From Solirubrobacteraceae bacterium (GTDB lineage Bacteria > Actinomycetota > Thermoleophilia > Solirubrobacterales > Solirubrobacteraceae), in assembly GCA_030043235.1 (NCBI GenBank), contig JASHYF010000413.1, positions 1 through 13,620 on the forward strand: DNA of 13,620 bases. The letters run 5' to 3'. Shown piece by piece: positions 6,464 to 13,464 of the stretch (position 1 is the first letter of the stretch; every line of letters starts with the position of its first letter). Position numbers and translations under genes: made by a program. The notes under the pieces are model-generated. The model was not told the DNA's origin. It searched no databases and worked only from the letters and a program-made list of their open reading frames with translations.

Positions 6464-9280
6464 GTGCAACCCCCACCCGCCGGCATGGAGCACCACCGCG
6501 AGCGGCTTCGGTTCGAGCGCGTCGCGTGGGGGACGCACTGCGCCAACTGCCTCGCGATGTGCCCGTACAGGGTGTTCACGAAGGACGGCCTGGTGGTCTA
6601 CGAGGAGCCCGCCGGCAGCTTCGCGCAGATCGAGGCCGGCGTCCCCGACATGAACCCGATGAGCTGCCAGAAGGGCGCGGCGTGGAGCCAGCAGCTCTAC
6701 AGCGCCGACCGGCTGCTGTATCCGCTGGTGCGCGAGGGCGAGCGCGGCTCGGGCCGCTGGAAGCGGGTGAGCTGGGACGAGGCCCTCACCACCGTCGCCG
6801 ACGCGATCATCGACACGATCAAGCAGGAGGGGTCGGAGTCGGTGGTGTTCGAGGAGACGACCGAGGGCGGGCTCGTCTGCTGGGCCGCCTACCTGCGTTT
6901 CGCCTCGCTGATCGGCGCGATCAGCCTGGATGGCAACGGCCTCATCAACGACTTCCTGATCGGCCAGTACCTCACCTTCGGCAAGTACAGCATGGCCTCC
7001 TCGGTTGACGACACCTTCCACTCCAAGCTGATCCTGATCTGGCACTCGAACCCGGCCTCGACGAGCATCCCGTATCACCACTACATCACCGAGGCGCGCT
7101 ATCACGGGGCGGAAGTCGTCAACATCGCGCCGGACTACAACCCGTCCTCGATTCACGCCGACCGCTGCGTGCCGATCGAGCCCGGGACCGACGCTGCGCT
7201 GGCGCTGGGCATGTGCCAGGTGATCGTGCAGGAGGGGCTGGCCGACCTGCGGTTCGTCTCCGAGCAGACCGACCTGTCGCTGCTCGTGCGCACCGACAAC
7301 GGCCGCTTCCTGCGGGCGGCGGACGTGCAGGAGGACGGCGCCCAGGACCACTTCTACTGGTGGGATGCCAAACGTGGCCTGGAGCCGGCCACGCGAGGGA
7401 CGCTCGAGCTCGACGGCGTGGACCCGGTTCTCAGCGGCGCCTTCGCGGTCGAGTGCAGGAACGAGGGCGAGGGCGGACCGGCGACGGTCGAGGTGACGCC
7501 CGTGTTCGCCCTGCTGAAGGAGCGTCTCGACGCCGCCTACACGCCGGAGCAGGCGAGCGAGGCCTGCGGCGTGCATCCCGAGGTGATCCGCGAGCTCGCG
7601 CGCAACGTGGCGCGCCTGCCGACCAAGATCCTGGCCGGCTACAACACGCCGAAGTACTACCACGGCGATCTCATGGAACGCTCGATGCTGCTGCTGCTGG
7701 GGCTGACCGGCAACTGGGGCCGCAAGGGCACCGGCATGACGGGCCTGTGCGTGGTTGGCCCCGACGGCTACTTCCTCTTCCAGCTCAAGCAGAAGCCCGG
7801 ACTGCTCGAGACGGAGCAGATCGTGGCCGGCGTCGGCGCGGCGGTCGAGGCGGCGAGGGAGCAGACCCCGGGCATCGGCGAGGAGCAGGCCGGGCTGCAG
7901 TTCCTGCAGGCCGCCGCGGCGCAGGGCACCTCCACGCCGCCGCTCTTCTTCTGGTACCACCACTGCGGCTACCGGGAGGTGTGGAACAGTCGCGAGTGGA
8001 ACGACCCGGAGATGCCCCGGCCCTTCGACGACTACTTCCGCGAGGCGACCGAGAAGGGCTGGTGGGCAGGCGTCGCGCGCCCGGGCCCGGAGTCCGAGCC
8101 GCGCGTGCTGTTCGGCGTCGGCACCAACACGCTGCGACGCACCCGCGGGGGGCGGCGCATGCTGCTGAAGAACCTGTGGCCGAAGCTGCGTCTGATCGTG
8201 TCGGTCGACTGGCGCATGAGCTCGACCGGCGCCTGGTCGGACGTCGTCCTGCCGGCCGCACCCCAGTTCGAGCGACCGAATCTCCAGTACACGCTCACGA
8301 ACTCCTTCCACCTCGGCTTCTCCGACCAGTCCGCAGCCAGGCAGGGCGAGTCCAAGTCGGAGTGGGAGATCTTCCGCACGCTCTCCGAGAGGCTGGCCGA
8401 GCGCGCGGTGGAGCGGGGCGTCACCGAGTTCCGCGACGGCCGCCGCCAGACGCGACGGCTGGACAACCTCGCCGACCAGTTCACCTCACGCGGAGCGTTC
8501 GTGGACGAGCATGCGGTTCTCGACGAGTGGATCCGCGACTCGAGCGCGACCGGCATGCTGCCCGCCGGCACCAGCCTCGACACGATGCGCGAGAGCGGTT
8601 CGACGAGGTTGACGGGGCTCGGGATCTTCCCGATGGGCCTCGGGGCGGCCGCCGACGTCGCCGGCGACCAGACGGTGACCGCGTTCTCCTGGCACGCGCA
8701 GAGGAAGCTCCCCTACCCGACGCTCACGCAGCGCGCCCAGTTCTACATCGACCACCCGTGGTTCATCGAGGCGGACGAGGCGCTGCCGCGCCACAAGCAC
8801 ACTCCGAGGATGGGCGGCGAGTACCCGCTGCTGGTGACCTCCGGGCACAGCCGCTCCTCGATTCACTCGACCAACATGAGCAACCGGGTGCTGCTCGGGA
8901 CCCATCGCGGCAGGCCGGTCTGCACGCTGAGCCCGCTCGATGCACAGCCGCGCGGGATCCGCGATGGGGACGACGTGCTCGTGCGCAACGACTGCGGCTC
9001 CTACCAGGTGTCGGTGAAGCTCTCGCCCTCCGTGCGGCCCGGGCAGGTGATCCTCTACAACGGCTGGGAGCCCTTCATGCACAAGGATTGGAAGGGCGGC
9101 AGCGAGATCGAGCCCGGGATGATCAAGTGGCTGCACCTGGTCTCGCGTTACGGACACCTGCGCTACCTGCCCTTCAACTGGCAGCCGGTGCCCAGCGACC
9201 GCGCCGTGTACGTAGAGGTCGAGCTGGCGCGTCAGGTGCAATCCGCAACCTCCAACGGCCGAATCAAGGAGGCCACATGA
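6464..9280 (+). CDS. Molybdopterin oxidoreductase catalytic subunit, DMSO-reductase type II-like (alpha)
   Basis: A 938-aa catalytic subunit close in size to EbdA, PcrA and similar enzymes. The first Fe-S site is H25-C26-x2-C29-x3-C33-x34-C68, with the NarG-type spacing H-x3-C-x3-C-x34-C. The segment IWHSNPASTSIPYHHY (residues 191-206) followed by ITEARYHGAEVV, APDY and PGTDAALALG aligns clearly with the NarG stretch around its molybdenum-binding Asp222, but the aspartate position holds Tyr204. The C-terminal dinucleotide-binding domain includes RSSIHST (797-803), YNGWEP and GHLRYLPFNW. These enzymes carry bis-MGD and oxidise hydrocarbons or reduce oxyanions. The substrate here is not predictable. 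No twin-arginine leader precedes the Fe-S motif, and the GTG at 6464 leaves only about 24 residues before it, so the enzyme is probably cytoplasmic. Family is confident; Mo coordination and reaction are open. Confidence 0.92.
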   Translation: MQPPPAGMEHHRERLRFERVAWGTHCANCLAMCPYRVFTKDGLVVYEEPAGSFAQIEAGVPDMNPMSCQKGAAWSQQLYSADRLLYPLVREGERGSGRWKRVSWDEALTTVADAIIDTIKQEGSESVVFEETTEGGLVCWAAYLRFASLIGAISLDGNGLINDFLIGQYLTFGKYSMASSVDDTFHSKLILIWHSNPASTSIPYHHYITEARYHGAEVVNIAPDYNPSSIHADRCVPIEPGTDAALALGMCQVIVQEGLADLRFVSEQTDLSLLVRTDNGRFLRAADVQEDGAQDHFYWWDAKRGLEPATRGTLELDGVDPVLSGAFAVECRNEGEGGPATVEVTPVFALLKERLDAAYTPEQASEACGVHPEVIRELARNVARLPTKILAGYNTPKYYHGDLMERSMLLLLGLTGNWGRKGTGMTGLCVVGPDGYFLFQLKQKPGLLETEQIVAGVGAAVEAAREQTPGIGEEQAGLQFLQAAAAQGTSTPPLFFWYHHCGYREVWNSREWNDPEMPRPFDDYFREATEKGWWAGVARPGPESEPRVLFGVGTNTLRRTRGGRRMLLKNLWPKLRLIVSVDWRMSSTGAWSDVVLPAAPQFERPNLQYTLTNSFHLGFSDQSAARQGESKSEWEIFRTLSERLAERAVERGVTEFRDGRRQTRRLDNLADQFTSRGAFVDEHAVLDEWIRDSSATGMLPAGTSLDTMRESGSTRLTGLGIFPMGLGAAADVAGDQTVTAFSWHAQRKLPYPTLTQRAQFYIDHPWFIEADEALPRHKHTPRMGGEYPLLVTSGHSRSSIHSTNMSNRVLLGTHRGRPVCTLSPLDAQPRGIRDGDDVLVRNDCGSYQVSVKLSPSVRPGQVILYNGWEPFMHKDWKGGSEIEPGMIKWLHLVSRYGHLRYLPFNWQPVPSDRAVYVEVELARQVQSATSNGRIKEAT
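9266..9272 (+). promoter_or_regulatory. Strong Shine-Dalgarno site inside the alpha gene end
   Basis: AAGGAGG, the best ribosome-binding match in the window, lies within the last codons of the alpha gene, four bases before the ATG at 9277. It fixes the start of the nitroreductase-like gene, whose frame is open far upstream. Confidence 0.75.
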
Positions 9281-10791
9281 ACTACCAGACCGAGACCGCG
9301 CCGGCGGCTGGCGCCAACGCAGACGCCGCCGCCACGGCGACCCCCGAGTCCGAGCGCGATCGGCTGGGGCGCGCATTCGACGCCACGCCACCGTTCTTCA
9401 AGCTGCTCTCGACGCTGCGCACGCGGCGCGTGGGGCTCGGCTACCGCTGCGAGACCGGGGAGCCGGAGGTGCTCGAGTGGTCGAGCGGCAAGACCGTCAA
9501 GCAGGCGAAGGGCCCGCTGGCGTTCGCCTCGGCGCACGCCCCGGTGGCGCTCTCGGAGCTGGAGGAGGCGCTGATCTGCTGGGCGGCCTGCGGGCCCAAC
9601 GGGATCGCGCTGGCGGACATCCCGTTGCACGGCAACCTCTCGAGCCTGCTCAGCTGGGCGGGACGGACGGTGCCCGGCGGAGACTCCAACGCCTCGATCG
9701 ACCTGTTCGTGGTCAACGACCGCGGCACGCACGTCTACCGGCCCGGCGAGGACCGCTCGGGCCCGATCGAGATCCGCTCGCCCGAGGACTACGCCAAGGT
9801 GCTCGAGTTCTACCGGGCGGGCCTCGTGCAGGTGTCCGACCGGCGCCCGGACATCGGCTGGCATGCCGCGCCCGAGGACACTCGCTCGGTCGACATGATG
9901 AGCCCGGCGCAGTACAACGTCAACCGGCCCGGCAGCACGTGGTTGATCCCGGTCGGCGACGTCGGGCTGGAGTGGTTCAACCTGCTGTTCTCCTGCTATG
10001 AGTGGTGGGGAACGTTCCTGGCCAAGCCCGAGGACTTCTCGCCCGCCGGCTGCGACATGTGGGTGAAGCCGGGCTTCATGGAGACGGGCTGGCCGATCCC
10101 GTCGTTCGACGAGATGGTCGCGTTCGAGCACGCGAGCCAGGCTGGCGCGCTGCAGCAGAACGTGCGGCTGGCGTGCGAGGCGCTCGGGCTGGGGGCGTGG
10201 AGGCTCGGCGTGTACTCGAGCGACATGGTGCTGGGCGGCTTCCCCGACGTGGCGAGGGGGCTCGGCTTCAACTACATGGAGCGCGACGCAGAGCGCAACC
10301 CGGCGGCGGTGATGACCGCGACCGGCCTCCCGGGAGTGAAGGAGGCGGTGGTGGTGCCCTCGGAGCGGTTCCCGACGGCGCAGAGCGCGGTGCACTACGT
10401 CAAGGAGCTGCGCTACCGGCCCGGCGGTCCGCTCTCCCAGCAGCACAACTACGCGCTCGAGCACGGCGGGCCGTACAGGCCCGAGGTGATGGAGGAGGTG
10501 CTCGAGCACCCCCGCGCGCACATCTCGGCGGAGTGGGTCGAGACCGCTGTGCTCCAGACCGTGCAGTACGTCGTAGACACCTACGGATGCGCGCCGGCGT
10601 TCACGAACCCGCTGCACGCGCACACCTCGATCCAGGTGCACCACCTCGACGTCGACTTCTACCGCCGCTTCCAGGTGTCCGCGAACGGAGGCGGCGAGCC
10701 CTACGCGGTCACGCCGCAGATCAGTGAGCACTTCGCCACCTGGCACCCCGGCGAGCCGGACCCCTACGCCGAGAGCGAGGCGCAAGCGTGA
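9277..10791 (+). CDS. Nitroreductase-like (SagB-type?) flavoprotein
   Basis: A 504-aa protein. After an Ala/Thr-rich N-terminus (about residues 8-25) comes TRRVGLGYR, reminiscent of the RRS-x-R FMN contact, then PVALSELEEALICWAACGPNG from residue 89, like the L-x-x-L-L-W-A-x-x-G helix of nitroreductases. A second typical helix, ALQQNVRLACEALGLGAW, begins at about residue 291. At roughly twice the length of a simple nitroreductase it resembles two-domain SagB-like enzymes, though the family call is pattern-based and moderate. Members use FMN for NAD(P)H-dependent reduction, ring oxidation or dehalogenation. The C-terminal third contains a histidine-rich stretch (LHAHTSIQVHHLDVDFYRR) that I do not recognise. 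The ATG overlaps the alpha stop (ATGA), so the protein is probably made alongside the molybdenum enzyme and may act on its substrate or product. No signal peptide. Confidence 0.55.
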   Translation: MNYQTETAPAAGANADAAATATPESERDRLGRAFDATPPFFKLLSTLRTRRVGLGYRCETGEPEVLEWSSGKTVKQAKGPLAFASAHAPVALSELEEALICWAACGPNGIALADIPLHGNLSSLLSWAGRTVPGGDSNASIDLFVVNDRGTHVYRPGEDRSGPIEIRSPEDYAKVLEFYRAGLVQVSDRRPDIGWHAAPEDTRSVDMMSPAQYNVNRPGSTWLIPVGDVGLEWFNLLFSCYEWWGTFLAKPEDFSPAGCDMWVKPGFMETGWPIPSFDEMVAFEHASQAGALQQNVRLACEALGLGAWRLGVYSSDMVLGGFPDVARGLGFNYMERDAERNPAAVMTATGLPGVKEAVVVPSERFPTAQSAVHYVKELRYRPGGPLSQQHNYALEHGGPYRPEVMEEVLEHPRAHISAEWVETAVLQTVQYVVDTYGCAPAFTNPLHAHTSIQVHHLDVDFYRRFQVSANGGGEPYAVTPQISEHFATWHPGEPDPYAESEAQA

Positions 10792-11327
10792 ACCTGAATC
10801 TCGAAGTCCTCTACCAGGCGCTTCACGACCTGGCCTTCGCGGTCTACATCGGCGGGCTGTTCTACGCGGAGATAGTGCTGACGCCGGCGGCGGGCGCGGT
10901 CGCGCCCGCGCAGGCAGCGGTGGTCATGCGCAAGGCGGGCGACCGCCAGCTGATCATCGCGTGGGCCTCGCTGCTGGTGATCCTGATCACGGGCATCCTG
11001 AGGCTGGGCCACTTGCACGTGCTCGCGTTCCCGGGCACGTTCTTCCTCGCGCCCGGCATCGCTTCGATCGCGTACGGGCACACGATCTTCACGATGTTCG
11101 GGCTGTGGTGCCTGCTCGCCGCGCTCGGTCTCGTGATGACGTTCGTGCTGAGGCCGCGGCTCATCGGCAAGATCGATCCGACGCTGTCGCGGCCCGAGCG
11201 GGAGCGCCGCCAGGAGCAGATGGTCGGCGCGGCGCGCTGGATGTCGATCGTGCTGCGCGCAGATCTGCTCGTCGCCGTCGTGATCGCCGTGCTCGGTGTC
11301 TCGCTGGCCTCCGGAGGACTGGTGTGA
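10788..11327 (+). CDS. Four-helix integral membrane protein, CopD/DUF4149-like
   Basis: A 179-aa protein with four hydrophobic segments at about residues 12-32, 55-73, 99-121 and 157-177. The opening LHDLAFAVYIGGLFYAE resembles the first helix of CopD-like or DUF2269/DUF4149-like proteins, which often begin with H-x-x-x-x-x-x-x-x-GG. Histidines near helix ends (His13, His75, His77, His98) could bind heme or metal, but that is speculative. A charged loop (RPERERRQEQM) separates helices 3 and 4. Because the operon lacks a NrfD/DmsC or NarI-type anchor, this may be the membrane partner that passes electrons to or from quinone, or a small transporter or anchor; neither role is shown by sequence. 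The GTG start overlaps the previous stop by four bases (GTGA), and its own TGA overlaps the next GTG. Confidence 0.7.
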   Translation: MNLNLEVLYQALHDLAFAVYIGGLFYAEIVLTPAAGAVAPAQAAVVMRKAGDRQLIIAWASLLVILITGILRLGHLHVLAFPGTFFLAPGIASIAYGHTIFTMFGLWCLLAALGLVMTFVLRPRLIGKIDPTLSRPERERRQEQMVGAARWMSIVLRADLLVAVVIAVLGVSLASGGLV

Positions 11328-12061
11328 GGGGTCCTGAGACGAGCGTTCTCGCGGTCCAGCTCGAGCGCCCCGGCGCGGGCTTCCTCGAGCTCTCGCGCGA
11401 GGCGCTCGCGGGCTATGCGCAGGCGCTCGGGCATGCCTGGAGCGTGCTCGGCGTGGGCGCGGGCGACCGGGTCGTGATCTACGACTACGGCTCGAGCCCG
11501 GTCGCCTATCTTGCCTCGCGGGCGTTCGCGCCCCACCTCGAGCGGGGCGCCGCCGAGCGCACGCTCGCGACCGCGCTGTGCGTGGACGGGCTTTCCGACA
11601 ACGTCACGCGGTTCGCGCACGTCCTGCGCCACTTCGAGCCGCGCTTCGTGTTCGTTCGGGCCGAGCTGGTCCCGCTGCTGGTCGCCGGGCCGACCGCGGT
11701 GCCCGTCGCGCAGCGCGCGGCGAGGCTCGTGGTCAGCGCCGACGGCGATGCTCCCGCGCCCGGCGAGCGCGCCTGTTGGGAGCGCGGCTGGCACGGCGGC
11801 CTTTCGCTGCTCGCGCGCTGCGACGCAGCCGCCTTCGTCGCGGCCGAGTGTCCGCGCTGCCGCGCGCTGCGGGTGCCGGAGGACCTCTACGAGGTGCAGA
11901 TCGCGTGTGCTCCCGGCGTACGATCGCCCGACGTGCAGGAGCTGCCGATGCTCAGCGTCGGTCCCCGCTTCCTCGACCTCGAGCCCCTCATCACGGAGCT
12001 GAGCGTGCTGCCGGCCGCGAACGGCGCAGGCTGTTCGCACGGGGGCTGGGAGCTCGCATGA
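11324..12061 (+). CDS. Adenylate-forming ligase-like N-terminal fragment protein
   Basis: A 245-aa protein. Residues 30-120 (ALGHAWSVLGVGAGDRVVIYDYGSSP, then a segment with LCVDGLSDNV and HFEPRFVFVRAELVPLL) resemble the N-terminal part of PaaK-like adenylate-forming ligases, where an L-G-V-x-x-G-D-R-V strand precedes the ATP-binding P-loop. No T-S-G-T P-loop and no C-terminal GR-x-D motif are present, so it cannot be a complete ligase. The second half has C176-P-R-C179, Cys195 and Cys237, a spacing that could bind zinc. It lies directly before a PaaK-like gene that it overlaps by four bases (ATGA), and may be its accessory subunit or a split-off domain. The GTG at 11324 is supported by a GTGA overlap with the membrane protein gene; the frame is open further upstream only as a shadow of that gene. 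Function unknown. Confidence 0.6.
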   Translation: MRGPETSVLAVQLERPGAGFLELSREALAGYAQALGHAWSVLGVGAGDRVVIYDYGSSPVAYLASRAFAPHLERGAAERTLATALCVDGLSDNVTRFAHVLRHFEPRFVFVRAELVPLLVAGPTAVPVAQRAARLVVSADGDAPAPGERACWERGWHGGLSLLARCDAAAFVAAECPRCRALRVPEDLYEVQIACAPGVRSPDVQELPMLSVGPRFLDLEPLITELSVLPAANGAGCSHGGWELA

Positions 12062-13464
12062 CAGCGACGGCGGGGAACGCCTCGGCGGGGCGCCGCCAGC
12101 TCGAGGGCAGCGAGACGGCGCGCATCGCGATGGTGCCCGCGGGGCGCCGCTGCCTGGACCGCGTCGAGACAGCGCCCCGCGAGCGCCTGGAGACCATGGC
12201 GCTGGCGCGTCTGCGCGAGGTGCTCGACACGGCCCGGCGGCTGCCCTTCTATCGCGAGCGCCTCGCGCACGTGGACCCCGCGGCCATCGAGAGCTTCGAG
12301 CACTTCGCCGCGATCGTCCCAACCTTCCGCAAGACGGACCTCATCTCGGAGCTGGAGCGCAGTGGCGGGTACGCCACCGGCATCGAGGCGCTCGGCGAGG
12401 CGGGAGCGGCCGCGGTCGTGTTGACATCCGGCACGCTCGGCTTTCCGACCTTCGCGGCGCTCGGCCGGGACGAGTTCGACCACGGCTCTCCGCGCGAGGT
12501 GCTGCGCGAGCTGTGGATGGACGGCCTGCGCCCGGGGATGCGCGTCATGTGCCAGTACCCGGCCTGGCATCACCTCAGCATGCTCGACAACCGGGCCCTG
12601 GAGTGGATGGAGGCGAAGGTCGTATGCCCGTGGGGGACGTTCGTGCCGCGCTTCGTGGAGCACGCGATCGCGTCGATCGCCGAGCAGCGCCCCGAATACC
12701 TGCTCACCGTCACGACGATGTTGCACGCGATCGTCGAGGGGGCGCTGGCGCGAGGCGTGGACGTGCTCGACCTGTTCGAGCCCGTGCGCTACGCGATGGT
12801 GGTGGGAGAGCCGATGAGCGTCTGCCAGCGCCAGCTGCTGATCGAGCTGCTCGGACTGGAGGACCTGTTCGAGCGCGCCGGCTCGAGCGACGGGCTGTGG
12901 GGCGGGGCGGACTGTCCGGCGCACGCCGGCCACCACGTGTGGCTCGACCACCACCGGGTCGAGGTGCTCGATCCGGATACCGGCCAGCCGCTCGAGGCGG
13001 GCCGGCGGGGCGCCGTGGTGGTGACCAACCTGACGCTGGACCGCTCGCTGTACGTGCGCTTCGACACCGAGGACCTCGGCGAGCTGCTCCCAGGGCCGTG
13101 CCCGTGCGGCCGCACCCATCCCCGGGTCGAGCTCTACGGCCGCCTGGCCGACTGCGTACGGGTGGAGGGCAGCCTCGTCGCCCCCTACGACGTGCGCGCG
13201 CGCGTGGACGAGATCCCGGAGCTGGTCGGCGTGCCGCTCGTGATCGTGCGCGACGGATCCGAGATGGCGCGACTGCAGGTGCGCCTGGACGGCGCCGCCC
13301 GCGCCGATTGCCTCGCCGAGGCAGCCGCCGAGCACCTCCGGCTGAGCCTGTGCCTTCCCGTCGAGGTGCGCTGGGGCGGGTGCCTGCCCAGGCGCTGGAA
13401 GGCGCGCATGACCACCGACAGCGCACGCGACCCCCTCGGAGGAGCGCAGTGGCGAAGACGATAG
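12058..13464 (+). CDS. Phenylacetate-CoA ligase (PaaK)-like AMP-forming enzyme
   Basis: A 468-aa adenylate-forming enzyme close to the usual PaaK length of about 430-450. Evidence includes LREVLDTARRLPFYRERL near the N-terminus, FRKTDLI, the ATP P-loop variant LTSGTLGFPT at about residues 122-131 (usual form TSGTTG-x-PT), YVRFDTEDLGELLPG from residue 332, CPCG (348-351) then RTHPR, and YGR at 360-362. PaaK enzymes activate aryl acids to CoA thioesters with ATP, giving AMP and pyrophosphate, in the cytoplasm. Leu in place of the second Thr of the P-loop is unusual and the acid substrate is not known. The C-terminus has PRRWKAR, perhaps the catalytic-lysine region. The ATG overlaps the upstream ligase-fragment stop, and its end overlaps the next ligase gene by 16 bases. 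Confidence 0.82.
   Translation: MTATAGNASAGRRQLEGSETARIAMVPAGRRCLDRVETAPRERLETMALARLREVLDTARRLPFYRERLAHVDPAAIESFEHFAAIVPTFRKTDLISELERSGGYATGIEALGEAGAAAVVLTSGTLGFPTFAALGRDEFDHGSPREVLRELWMDGLRPGMRVMCQYPAWHHLSMLDNRALEWMEAKVVCPWGTFVPRFVEHAIASIAEQRPEYLLTVTTMLHAIVEGALARGVDVLDLFEPVRYAMVVGEPMSVCQRQLLIELLGLEDLFERAGSSDGLWGGADCPAHAGHHVWLDHHRVEVLDPDTGQPLEAGRRGAVVVTNLTLDRSLYVRFDTEDLGELLPGPCPCGRTHPRVELYGRLADCVRVEGSLVAPYDVRARVDEIPELVGVPLVIVRDGSEMARLQVRLDGAARADCLAEAAAEHLRLSLCLPVEVRWGGCLPRRWKARMTTDSARDPLGGAQWRRR
13438..13444 (+). promoter_or_regulatory. Shine-Dalgarno site of the last ligase gene
   Basis: GGAGGAG inside the PaaK-like gene lies four bases before the GTG at 13449 and supports that start for the gene that runs off the window. 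Confidence 0.65.

Noticed and set aside
5672..8311. 879-codon open frame on the minus strand
   Set aside because: It runs antisense to the Fe-S subunit end, chaperone and alpha genes, which have clear family motifs. Its protein is low-complexity (repeated Arg, Val, Leu, His, Gly) with no recognisable domain, as expected for antisense frames in high-GC DNA.
7213..9276. Extended N-terminus for the nitroreductase-like gene
   Set aside because: The open frame is an out-of-frame reading of the alpha gene. A strong AAGGAGG and an ATGA overlap set the start at 9277.
9232..10785. 517-codon open frame on the minus strand
   Set aside because: Antisense to the nitroreductase-like gene; composition is Arg/Val/His-rich with no motif.
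10724..11323. Extended N-terminus for the 245-aa ligase fragment
   Set aside because: This part reads the membrane-protein gene out of frame and is Arg/Ala-rich; the GTG at 11324 fits the GTGA overlap.
11887..13335. 482-codon open frame on the minus strand
   Set aside because: Antisense to the PaaK-like ligase, which has clear P-loop and CPCG motifs; no motif in the antisense protein.
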